Shown here piece by piece: positions 55,576 through 64,000 of a DNA stretch of 64,000 nt (its first letter is position 1; each line of letters opens with the position of its first letter). Below the pieces are notes generated by a model. That model was not told the DNA's origin. It saw only the letters and a program-made list of their open reading frames with translations, and did no database searches. Both the position numbers and the translations under genes were made by a program. Origin of the DNA: Locusta migratoria (lineage: Eukaryota > Arthropoda > Insecta > Orthoptera > Acrididae); the NCBI GenBank assembly GCA_026315105.1, contig CM048750.1:169846549-169910548 (forward strand). The letters run 5' to 3'.

Positions 55576-56403
55576 GAGCTTTATCCTACTGTAACAACAT
55601 CTCCCTGTTGCAAGACTGGCAAAATAACGGATCCTACAAAGTTCTGTGCGCACCGATCGCTGGTCAGCTATCGTCACAAAGGTAAATGAGAGCTGTAGCT
55701 TATTCCTCCCCCCCCCCCCCCCTCCAGACCATAAGGCTTGGACTGGGCCCAGTTTGACTTGGACTAATGCACTCTACAAGACATTGCTCGACATGACTAC
55801 GTCGTATGCCCAAATTACCATCACTTTCGTGCAGGCAGAATCTGTTTTCATCCTTGAAGACCAAGGCCCGCCATTTTAGTGATCCTCTGACGACAACAGT
55901 TGAACCATGCTCGTCGATGCTACAGCAAACGACAGGCTATAGGCATGTGTGCATGTAGTCCCACTGCTAATAACCGTTTGGCTGTAGTTCCTGTTGACAA
56001 TTCTAGTCTCACAATCGTCTTTATCTGTGCTGTGGCAGCAGTACGATCGGCCACTGCTGCCCGTACAATACGATCTTGGTGGACGTCTGTGCAGTGTGGA
56101 CGTCCTGAAGCTCGTCAATGGGTGTAAGAATGTTCACGTGACCATTGCAATCAGTATTTTTGCACAACTGACGCAGCACGTAAAGCTCGTGTGGCAATTC
56201 TCGTAAATAGTCATCCCCCACTCCGAAGACCACAATTTGATCCCTTTCAAACTCGCTCAGTACGAAGTACAAATGCGTCTCCGAGAGGATAAACAAACTG
56301 ACACACTAATTTCCAGTGGCCCACGATGGATATAACACAACTCTGACGATAAAGTTCGGGGAATAGCCCTGTAACATTAACGTAGATGAACTATAAACTA
56401 CAG

Positions 56404-57940
56404 TTCACCTACATCTACATATATATTCCGCAATCCACCGTAAGGTGCGCGGTGGAAGGTACACTGCACCACTAATAGTCATTTCCTTTCCTATTCCACT
56501 CCCAAATAAAACTAGGTAAAAAAATTATGTCTATATGCCTCTGTACGAGCCCTAATTTCTCTTGTCTTTGTGATTTTCACGCAAAATGTAAGTAGGCGAC
56601 AGCAAGTTCGTTCTGTAGTCAGCTTCAAATTCTGTTGCCCTAAATTCCTTAACAGAATTTCTCGAAAAGAAAGTCGTCTTTCCTCCACCGATTCCCATAT
56701 GAATTCCCGGAGCATTTCTGTGACACTCGCGCAATTGTCGAACATGCCATCAACGAACCAAGCTGCTCTTCTCTGAACTGCTTCCATGTCTTCCTTTAAA
56801 CTGATGTGTTTGGGTCCCAAACACTTGAGCAAAACTCAAGACATGGTCGTACAAGCCTTTTATACGCGGTCTCCTTTACAGATTCGACTGTCCGCCTTAC
56901 AACTATCCTTACACGTTCGTTCCATTTCACATCGCTCTGTAATGTTACATGAACATATTTGATCGACGCGACTGAATCAAGAAGCTCACTACTAATGCTT
57001 TATTTGAACACAATGGGGTTTTTTTCCTTTTCATGTGCATCACCTGACATTCTTCTACATTTAGAGCTAGCTGCCATTCTTCACATCAACTGTATGCTAT
57101 TACAGTCAATTAAAGGCGACACCCACCATCATCATCAGGAAACAGCTGCCAATTACAAGTTACTCTGTGCATCAGGTTGTTTATATAGACAGAAAATAAT
57201 AGCGGTCCTATCACACTCCTCTGGGACCCGCCTAACGATACACCCTATTATAATCAATAATAATAATAATGTTAGAAATTACAATAATAATAATAAATGA
57301 AAGGACATTAAAACATTCGTTCATAAAAGGGAAAGGAATAGATGTCTCATATGCTCCATTCTCTTTCTGTTTCAGGGTTTTGTGTCCCAACTTCGTCGCC
57401 GCTTTTGTGTCCCAGCCTCGTCGTAGGTGTCGGTGGCCGAGTGGAATGAGACCGACACGCTGGTGCAGGTACGGAGGGGAGCAGCCAGAAACTATAAACG
57501 CTCGAGTAAATTAGAAAGAGATATATTGCACAGAATGTAACAATACTTAACTTTTACATAGTACTGCAGAATGTTGATACATAGTTGTTAGAGGCCTGCC
57601 TAGTGCCTGTACGATAGCAAAGTCTTCAATGGTGCCTATCTGATTACGAAGGTCCTAACTCGTTGCTATCTCAGTCCGAAGTCGCCGATGTCCTTCAGTG
57701 GTGGCCACGAGCGGCGTTGTCCCAGAGGGCGCTCGTGGCTGTCGTCGTGAGAACGCCGCGCCGTGCGTGCATGACGGCGCGCGGCGAAAGTAAGTGGCGC
57801 GCACTTTGTACTTGTGCGACACCACACACCCATCTCTGATGAACACTCCCGTCGAGAACAACGTACTGCGTTCTGTTATTTAGGTGACTTCCAACCAGTC
57901 TCAAATCTATGAACCTATTCCATATACTCCTTACTGTCTT
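56404..57940 (-). pseudogene. CR1 reverse transcriptase copy, split by LTR-like repeat
   Basis: Minus strand, same family as 22,203-23,757. Before the insertion: NNRTQYVVLDGSVHQRW (compare SNRTQYVVLDGECSSET). After it: SVIGPLLF, LQLFPDDD at box C (FADD changed to FPDD), MAASSKCRRM- region, CLGPKHISLKEDMEAVQRRA, AWFVDGMFDNCASVTEMLRE and the 3' UTR with a TGTAGATGTAG end at 56,404. Frameshifts, deletions and the box C change make it inactive. Confidence 0.85.
57246..57826 (-). repeat. LTR-like repeat, copy 2 (581 bp)
   Basis: On the minus strand it starts TGTGGTGTCGCACAAGTACA, exactly where copy 1 starts, and follows it through CACCGACACCTACGACG. It then has a short tandem unit (GGGACACAAAA twice), CCCTGAAACAGAAAG and a TTATTATTATT end. 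A perfect 5-bp TSD (CACCC on the plus strand) is at 57241-57245 and 57827-57831, within the RT frame of a CR1 copy. Confidence 0.65.
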
Positions 57941-58128
57941 TCGAAATAGCTACCTCCCATAACTATGCACTGCTGAGCTCTGCAGTGCATGTCCTGGAAA
58001 GAGTCCACGAAGTATTCCTTTGGGATGATATTTAAATCAGTGGTGGATTTAAATATTTTGCGCCTCTAGGCACACCTTATCATATTCCCCCCCCCCCCCC
58101 CCGAAAAAAATGTTCTAAATAAGAACTA

Positions 58129-59900
58129 CTAGCAGCTAAACCCGGTATTGCCCGGATATGCAATTTTTCAGTCTTTTGTAACGAAAGTAAAAATTGAGTA
58201 AATATTTCACCTTCTTGTATTCGTGAAAACAGCTTACAAGTTATGAAACAGTAAAACAAATAAATATGTACAATGTACAAAATTTTAGTGCAGTATACAA
58301 AGTAAGAAAAATAGTAAAAAAGAATGCAAATGATGTATAACATTAATTGACTATAAACAATATTTCTTGTTACTTGTACATGAGTTACTATGAATAAATT
58401 CTGTGGTGACCCAAACCTTCAGCAGGCGACATTCAATTGTCCATGTCAGAAACATGGAGATGTCATTTCCACTTCGCAGTATTTAACAGACTGTCACTGT
58501 GATTTGTTAATCGTGATAGAAAATGCAAGTCTCGCTGGAAACTGCACTTCCTTGAAGTTAAAAGGTATATCTGTCTGAATAAGTGGTATTCATGGGATAT
58601 ATATAGTTCCATTCTCTTCCTTTCCTTGCAGGATGATTGCCTCAATCACATTATTCATCATCTTCCGAATACACAGCCTTGAACTACTGCAAAGTTTTGG
58701 CATGTATTCAGAGCTAATATCTGCAAAATATCTCGGGAACAGAGATAGTGTAAAGAGATAATAAATCTAAACTTCATGTTTGATCTGGTGGTTTTCCACG
58801 AACCTAACTGTTTGTGTCGTCATATCTCATGAACTCCATGTATTTATTCCTTTTTATTTAATCCATCTCGTTTTTCCCTTCCTGTCCATCGACTTCTAAC
58901 ATACTATCTTTCCGTTTAAGTTTCGTTTTCATGCAGCTCAATACTGTAAACATAATATAACCTTGATTATGTGTCCTGTAATAACATAATTTCCAGATTT
59001 GTAGAGTGTAACATTAGCAAACTGCCTGTGATGTATTAATTGTGAATAAATGAAGTCTCGTAAATCACGCGTCGCGTGATGGGAAAGCTTTTGTGACTAA
59101 TTGTTTACGACGTCATATCTCCTGAACTATGCGTCGCACAATTTGAAGTTACATTCAGTGGTATATGTGCCTAATGTCTGAAAAATATTTCATGAATGGT
59201 GTTAGTAATAAAGACGTAATAAATCGAAACCTCATGCGTGATAGTGTGGTTTTTCATTAACCAAATTGTTTATGACTTCATATCTCATAAGCTATATGTC
59301 TAACTATGATATAATATCGAAGGAACATACAGTGGTACGTAGGTGCTCTGTCTGTGAAATGTCTCGCGGATACAATTTACAGTGTAGAAGTAATAACTTG
59401 TAATGCCAAATGCCATAGATATACATCGTGAACATCGGAAAAGTAGTAAGCGTATAATCTTTTTTCCTTTCATCATTTTGTTGGGGTTGTCAGCGAGAAA
59501 AAGGTTCGAAAAGATTTGAAATCTCAAGCAGTTGACGAATAAAATAACGGTATCACTCTCCGCAAGATGAAGCAGTTTTCATTGTTTATGACCTGATATC
59601 GTATGAACTATGTATAGTAAGTGGTTTTTGCCACCATAGTAAATTATTCCTGACCTTAAAAAATATTTGTACTAATACTGGTCCAAATCGGTTCATTAGT
59701 TTAGGAGCAGATGTAGAATATTATCGCATGATGCGGCCGTTTTCACAAATGTCATTGTTAATGCATCATATCTCCTGCCGTATGTGTCGTAGCTGGTTCT
59801 TCCCCCGACAGCAATTGTTGCCTGATAGTAAGGAACATGTGTATCAAGTTGGGTTGAAATCGCTTCAATAATTTAGGAGAAGACGTGTAATATACATATA
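58129..59900 (-). mobile_element. Helitron-like non-autonomous element
   Basis: The 3' end on the minus strand is at 58,129: hairpin CCGGGCAATACCGG, then TTTAGCTG and CTAG. Interior blocks include GATTTATTACGTCTTTATTA and GAGATATGACGTCGTAAACA in the same orientation as the other Helitron-like elements. No rep/helicase frame is present. 58,380-58,570 is unlike the other copies and may be captured or inserted sequence. The 5' end near 59,900 is approximate. Confidence 0.6.
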
Positions 59901-59924
59901 CACATGCAGCCAATTTTATAAGAT

Positions 59925-60140
59925 GTACAGATTACCCGTTCACAATTGCCGTTTTGGTTGGGAGCGCTGAAAGCTGTTTCCGTAATCTGGCTATTCCTTG
60001 TTCTGAAGGACGCATCAGCGGTGTTAGTCGCGCCCAAGCAATACGTAATAAGGTTCCTGAACTGTACCGGGATTCGAACCTGCGACCTTTGACTTTCGCT
60101 GGCAAGCGCACTACCGTCTGAACCATCACGACACGCTTCA
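59925..60140 (-). repeat. tRNA-like SINE, reverse orientation
   Basis: The minus strand reads GTCGTGATGGTTCAGACGGT, then GCGCTTGCCAGCGAAAGTCA and GCAGGTTCGAATCCCGGTAC, an A and B box pair at tRNA spacing. The body continues to about 59,925 with TCCTTCAGAACAAGG. It is not a real tRNA: acceptor ends do not pair. Confidence 0.6.
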
Positions 60141-60177
60141 CATTCCGTCGTCACAATTATACTTATGCCTCTTACTC

Positions 60178-60505
60178 ACCTACTTTCCAAACTCCACAGA
60201 AGTCATCCCGCGAACCTTGCAGGTTCCTCTAAGAAAGGATGTGGTGGAGACATGGATTAGCTACAGCCTAAGAAATGTTTCCAGAATGAGGAGTGCTAGA
60301 CCTGAAAGGTTCACAGGAGAACTTCTGTGAAGTTTGTAAAGTAGGAGGCGAGGTTCTCGCAGAAGTAAAGTTTTGTGGACGGACCGTGAAGTGTGCCGGG
60401 ATAGCTCAGATGGTAGACCACTTGCCAGCGAAAGGCAAAGGTCCCAGGTTCGAATCCCTTTTCTGGCCCACAATTTTAATCTGCCAGGAAGTTACAAGTG
60501 TGATT
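60178..60505 (+). repeat. Inverted repeat plus tRNA-like SINE
   Basis: A 48-bp inverted repeat (60,178-60,226 with 60,300-60,350; CCAAACTCCACAGAAGT against ACTTCTGTGAAGTTTGT) is followed by a tRNA-like unit: GCCGGGATAGCTCAGATGGT, GCCAGCGAAAGGCAAAGGTC, CCAGGTTCGAATCCC. The tail AATCTGCCAGGAAGTT is characteristic of this repeat. The acceptor arm does not pair well, so a functional tRNA is unlikely. Confidence 0.65.
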
Positions 60506-60694
60506 TTGTTGATCTCTAAAGCTTTTTAGAACACTTGTCTCGTTTTGTATAGCAATTTTACAAACAATGAAGAAGAAATTGATTCATTACAAGGCAAACA
60601 CAGGAACTCTGATTTTAGGTTTTGAGAGGACATTAAACTTAGCGTGACATACTCGTATTTACTGGCTGTTTGTTTCTGAACAATAATTCGGCAT

Positions 60695-61197
60695 AGTATT
60701 GATAACCCTGTACTTACCTGACCAGAAATCCTGTTCATCCTACCACCGAACTTCACTAATCCCTACCATATCTAACTGTAACCTATCCATTTCTCTTTTC
60801 GAATTTTCTAGCTTACCTATGCGATTATGGGTTAGAACATTCCACGCTCCGACCCGTAGAATGCCTGTTTTGTTTTTCTTGATGACGACATCCTCCTGAG
60901 TAGTCCCCGCCCGGAGATCCGAATGCGGGACTATTTTACCTCCAGAATATTTTACCCAAGAAGACGCCATCATCATATAGTCATACAGTAGAGCTGCATG
61001 TCCTCGGGAGAAGTAACGACTGTAGTTTCCCCTTGCTTTCAGCCGTTCGCAGTAATTGCATGGAAAAGCCATGTTAGCTGATGGTACAAGGCGAGTTCAG
61101 TCAATCATCCAGACTGTTGCCCCTGTAACTACTGAAAAGGCCGCTGCCCCTCTTCAGGAACCACACGTTTGTCTGGCCTCTCCATAGATACCCCTCC
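60695..61197 (-). pseudogene. RTE-like element, 5' end with start of AP endonuclease
   Basis: Minus strand, 110-codon open frame 61072-60740 ending ILRVGAWNVLTHNRIGKLEN, SKREMDRLQLDMVGISEVRW. The W-N-V and E-V-R-W motifs are the first Asn and the catalytic Glu blocks of AP-type endonucleases. Upstream (61,080-61,197) it shares a leader with the copy ending at 28,105. The element stops right after EVRW, so most of the endonuclease and the RT are absent. Confidence 0.75.
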
Positions 61198-61199
61198 AC

Positions 61200-61740
61200 A
61201 ATATAATTTTAAATTTTAAAAACTAGTTTGAATAGTAAAAACAAATTCACTGGTCAGGGAAGTTTTTCATTTGGCTTTGTCGTGAGAAAACTCGTTGATC
61301 ACATCTTCGTAGTTCAGGCGGTTATCAGTTAGGAGGTCGGCTTCCATGTGAAGAATGGAAAAGACGTTCAGTCTCTCCTCAGACAAAATAGAACGTAGAT
61401 ATGTTTTCAGTCTTTTAAGAGCGCTCTTCTGAACAATTTGTAAGTGCCATTCAAAGAAATGTTCTAAGAGCAATGTCAACATTCGGAAACACGGTCTGTA
61501 ACCTTTCTTTTCGTAAATATTTACTCTCATTTCGAAGATATAAAAAGTTCCGCGAAATGTACACATTCACTAGGGGAGGAAGGCTCTAAATCTGTGTCAT
61601 ATTACGGTTGGAGGTTTGCTGCACGTTCAGGAGAAATTTTTTGACTCTAAATTTTTCCCTTCCATTCAGAAAACTTGTTCAGAGTCCGTTTCTTCGGTAT
61701 CATTAAGTTTGCGTTTTGGTGATCTTTTATAGATGCGTTC
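61200..61740. other. Unassigned interval
   Basis: A 99-codon minus-strand frame (61566-61267; LTLLLEHFFEWHLQIVQKSA, LKRLKTYLRSILSEERLNVF) has a composition like coding DNA and resembles the C-terminal dimerisation stretch of hAT-type or zinc-finger transposase-derived proteins (L-R-ED-F-L-HMEADLLTDNRLNYEDVI). That resemblance is weak and from memory. No other feature. Confidence 0.3.
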
Positions 61741-61745
61741 ATAAT

Positions 61746-62960
61746 CTATACCAGTCCAAAGAAAGCAGCTGCAGAAAGGTGTGAAAACTACAAAACCATC
61801 AGTAAGTCATGATTGCAAAATATTAACACGAATTATTTACAGAACGATGGAAAAGCTGTTAGAAGCCGACCAATCAGTTTGAGTTTATGAGAAATGTAGG
61901 AACACCTGAGGCAATACTTACTTTACGGCTTATTTTAGAAGATCGATTAAGGAAAGGCAAACCCACATTTCTAGCTTTTGTAGATTTGGAGAAGGCTTTC
62001 GACAATGTTGATTGGAATAAACTCTTTCAAATTCTGAAGCAAGCAGGAGGAAAATATAGGGAGCGTACGGTTATTTACAGCTTGTACAAAAACGAGACAG
62101 CAGTTGTCAGAGTCGAAGGGCATGAAAGGAATGCAATGGTTGGGATGGGAGTAAGACAGGGTTGTAGCCTTTCTCCAATGTTGTTCAATTTGTACATTGA
62201 GCAACCTATAAAGGAAATCAAGGAGAATTAAAAACATTGCGTTTTGCTGACGACAGAATAATTCTGTCAGAAACAGCAAAGGACCTGGAAGAGCAGCTGA
62301 AGGGAATTGACAGTGTGCTGAAAGGTGCATGTAAGATGAACATTAACAAGAGTAAAATAAGGGTAATGGAGTGCAGTCGAAAATAATCAGGTGATGCTGA
62401 AGGAATTAGATTACGTAACGAAACAATAAATGAGGTAGATGAGTTTTGTTACTTGGGCAGTAAAATAACAAATGATGGTCACAGTACAGAGTACATAAAA
62501 TGACAATGGGTAGAAAAGCGTTCTTGAAAAAGAGAAATTTGGTAACATCGAATATTAATTTAAGCCTAAGGAACTCCTTTCTGAAGGCATTTGTGTGGAT
62601 TGTTGCCTTGTATGGGAGTGAAACATGGACGATAAACAGCGCGGACAGGAAGACGGTAGAAGTTTTTGAAATGTAGTACCACAGAAGAATGCGGAAGATT
62701 AGGTTGGTGGATCGCGTAACTAATGAGGAGGTACTGAACAGAATTGGGGAGGCAAGGAATTGCTGGCATACCTTGACTAAAAGAAGGGATCGATTGGTAG
62801 GACAAATTCACTAGGAATCGTGAATTTAGCATTGGAGGGAAGTGTTTGTGGTAAAAACCGCAGAGGAAGATCGAGATGGATACAGTAAGCAGATTCATAC
62901 AGATGTAGGTTGCCGTTCTTATGTGGAGTTTATGAGGCTTGCTCAGGATAGGGTATTGTA
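61746..62960 (+). pseudogene. RTE-like reverse transcriptase copy, 5'-truncated
   Basis: Plus strand: NVGTPEAILTLRLILEDRLR, KGKPTFLAFVDLEKAFDNVD (box A), YRERTVIYSLYKNETAVVRV, GVRQGCSLSPMLFNLYIEQP, then a frameshift at about 62,225 and LKTLRFADDRIILSETAKDL (box C FADD intact), INKSKIRVMEC, DEFCYLGSKITNDGHSTEYI, followed by many indels and GSVCGKNRRGRSRWIQ. The catalytic boxes are better preserved than in the other copies, but the C-terminal half is broken. The endonuclease is absent. Confidence 0.88.
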
Positions 62961-63065
62961 GAGAGAATCCTACAAGTGATTTACATAATTCATGCACTAT
63001 TTTAGTATCAATATTTACACTTCGTAATTTCAGACTTACCTTATTACATCTCTGGAGAATGTTCT

Positions 63066-63262
63066 AATGTTCAAATGTTTGTTAAGCTTATGGGCCTTAA
63101 CTACGGGGTCATCAGTCCCTAAACTTACAAACTACTTATGAACTACTTACGAACTAGGACGGCACAAATATCCATGCCCGAGGGGGGATTCGAACCCCCG
63201 ACCGTAGTGGCCGTGCTGACCGTGACTGGAGCGCCTTAGTCACCTCGGCCACCGCGGCCGGC
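63066..63262 (-). repeat. SINE-A, full length
   Basis: Minus-strand copy with complete head, intact B box and body. A perfect 12-bp TSD GGAGAATGTTCT is at 63054-63065 and 63263-63274. Confidence 0.92.
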
Positions 63263-63274
63263 GGAGAATGTTCT

Positions 63275-63700
63275 TCCAAACTGTCATCATTAATACTGTT
63301 TCCAGTCTGCTGAGTTGATTCAATAAAGCTGAAGCCTTATTTCTCACAACTGGTATTTCAAAAGTATTATTGGTAATATATGTGAGAGAATTGATAACGT
63401 TCTCCCAGTTTTCCTATAGACTTACGCACGCTTCCTCTTTTGCTGAACTACTTGTTTTTGAACGGAGAGACTATGGGGCTGGTCCCTCTTCACGCCCATC
63501 CAGATTCTTCTCTAATCTATTATACCAATGTCCTGGAATCGCTGTTAGTCCTAGTTTCGGCTTTCAAAAATGTGGAGCAAGTTCGGACGCGAGAATCGTT
63601 TACCCTGTTCTAACACTCAGAACACACATCAGTCATCTCCCACTGTTACGAAGCAGTTATGACTTGTGCCTGTGATTGTACGAATGACTGTGTGCAGCTC
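63275..63700. other. Unassigned interval
   Basis: A 101-codon frame (63370-63675, plus) has no recognised domain. Nothing else seen. Confidence 0.3.
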
Positions 63701-63729
63701 GACGAACGTCCTTGCGGTGAATAAGGATG

Positions 63730-64000
63730 CAAACGATATATCGATAATGAAATCATCGATGTTTCGTCAATATGCATCGGTGTTAATATCGTGATTTTGA
63801 ACAGCGATATATCGCCGAAACAACGACATCGTTCGAAAGTAAATAGTTATCTCCATTATCAGTTGCTCAGCCGGTGACAGGTCGAGTGCTAGGCAACTGC
63901 TGTCGCCGCTATTTTCATCCTTCTAAAACAGAAGGTAAGAGAAATATGAAATTCAGCATAATATCATTTACTTTAAAAAGTCTCAACTGAGTGAATATAG
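63730..64000 (+). promoter_or_regulatory. Possible insect core promoter and first exon (DRE-like sites, splice donor)
   Basis: 63,738-63,830 holds a cluster of ATCGAT-type motifs, including TATCGATA, the DNA-replication-related element bound by DREF in flies, plus CATCGATG and two CGATATATCG. About 190 bp downstream, a non-coding stretch ends AACAGAAG followed by GTAAGAG (junction 63934/63935), a strong splice-donor match. Together these could mark a host promoter and a first non-coding exon running off the window. A repeat rich in ATCG is the alternative. Confidence 0.25.

Larger units (their letters stand above)
53938..56296 (-). pseudogene. Tc1-like transposase, split by a foldback and a SINE
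   Basis: Minus strand from 56,296: LSEFERDQIVVFG at the N terminus, DRIVRAAVADRTAATAQIKT, LLAVGLHAHMPIACRLL, VFKDENRFCLHESDGNLGIR (first catalytic Asp kept), QCLVECISPSQTGPSPSLMV, then DKARLDTARANQRVMQQVHQ and PARSPDLSPIE (third acidic residue as Glu, DD34E). After the 1.1-kb insertion the C terminus VTHHTIRRLYDKMDARIAAF and HEGYTM continues at 54,048-53,938. Stops and frameshifts throughout. The split of a continuous protein across the insertion shows the transposase is the oldest layer. TIRs were not found. Confidence 0.8.

Noticed and set aside
60393..60475. tRNA gene with GCCGGGATAGCTCAG start
   Set aside because: Good A and B boxes, but the 3' acceptor strand does not match the 5' strand and the unit is embedded in a known-type repeat ending AATCTGCCAGGAAGTT.
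1..64000. CRISPR array, phage, bacterial operon or defence system
   Set aside because: No regularly spaced direct repeats, no compact gene arrangement and no ribosome-binding-site-preceded frames; all content is eukaryotic mobile-element type.

Overview
This window looks like intergenic DNA from a large, repeat-packed arthropod genome, most likely an orthopteran (grasshopper or locust type). The reasons are the dominant roughly 200-bp SINE with a class II tRNA-like head, the mix of CR1, RTE-like, Penelope, mariner, Tc1 and Helitron-like elements, and the absence of any recognisable host coding exon. The species call is inference; a database search would decide it. I found no bona fide tRNA, rRNA, CRISPR or bacterial-type operon.

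Layout. 0.3-2.2 kb holds two RTE-like retrotransposon remnants and a SINE. 3.2-6.0 kb is a 2.8-kb foldback element with roughly 1-kb arms and a SINE inside one terminus. 6.8-12.5 kb has Helitron-like elements, several SINEs, a TA-flanked foldback MITE, two Penelope pieces and a 339-bp palindrome. 13.7-16.8 kb has a SINE, a non-LTR RT C-terminus, a Tc1-like remnant and a second TA-flanked foldback MITE. 17.8-19.1 kb is a TTA-flanked TIR element. 20.2-26.3 kb has a SINE, a Tc1-like pseudogene, a CR1 reverse transcriptase with a 487-codon open frame, and a mariner split by a SINE. 26.9-32.1 kb is the 5' part of an RTE-like element followed by a nearly full-length CR1-like element whose ORF1 encodes an SGNH hydrolase. 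33.3-35.9 kb has two more 5'-truncated LINEs. 38.3-42.7 kb is a dense nest: CR1 scrap, Penelope RT with a 44-T tract, mariner, and a TAA-flanked TIR element split by a solo LTR that is itself hit by a SINE. 43.6-51.3 kb has palindromes and CR1 and other LINE pieces. 51.6-53.9 kb is a head-to-head pair of RTE-like copies. 53.9-56.3 kb is a Tc1-like transposase split by a foldback that contains a SINE. 56.4-57.9 kb is a CR1 copy split by an LTR-like repeat. 58.1-63.3 kb has a Helitron-like element, tRNA-derived repeats, RTE-like pieces and a SINE. The last 250 bp may be a host promoter and first exon.

How the parts relate. Only the mobile elements can be read as working units, and nearly all are dead. 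Autonomous LINEs (CR1 and RTE-like) probably supplied the machinery for the SINEs. Mariner and Tc1 transposases could have served the TA-flanked foldbacks. Nesting plus clean target-site duplications (TSDs) gives a relative age order in which the SINE insertions are among the youngest events.

The most unusual signal is a hairpin of the form CTGANGA, T, variable stem, GAAA. It recurs at several unrelated-looking loci, several of them palindromic, with stem bases changing while pairing is kept. It resembles the hammerhead-ribozyme core known from Penelope-like elements, and one copy lies 140 bp downstream of a Penelope GIY-YIG coding remnant.
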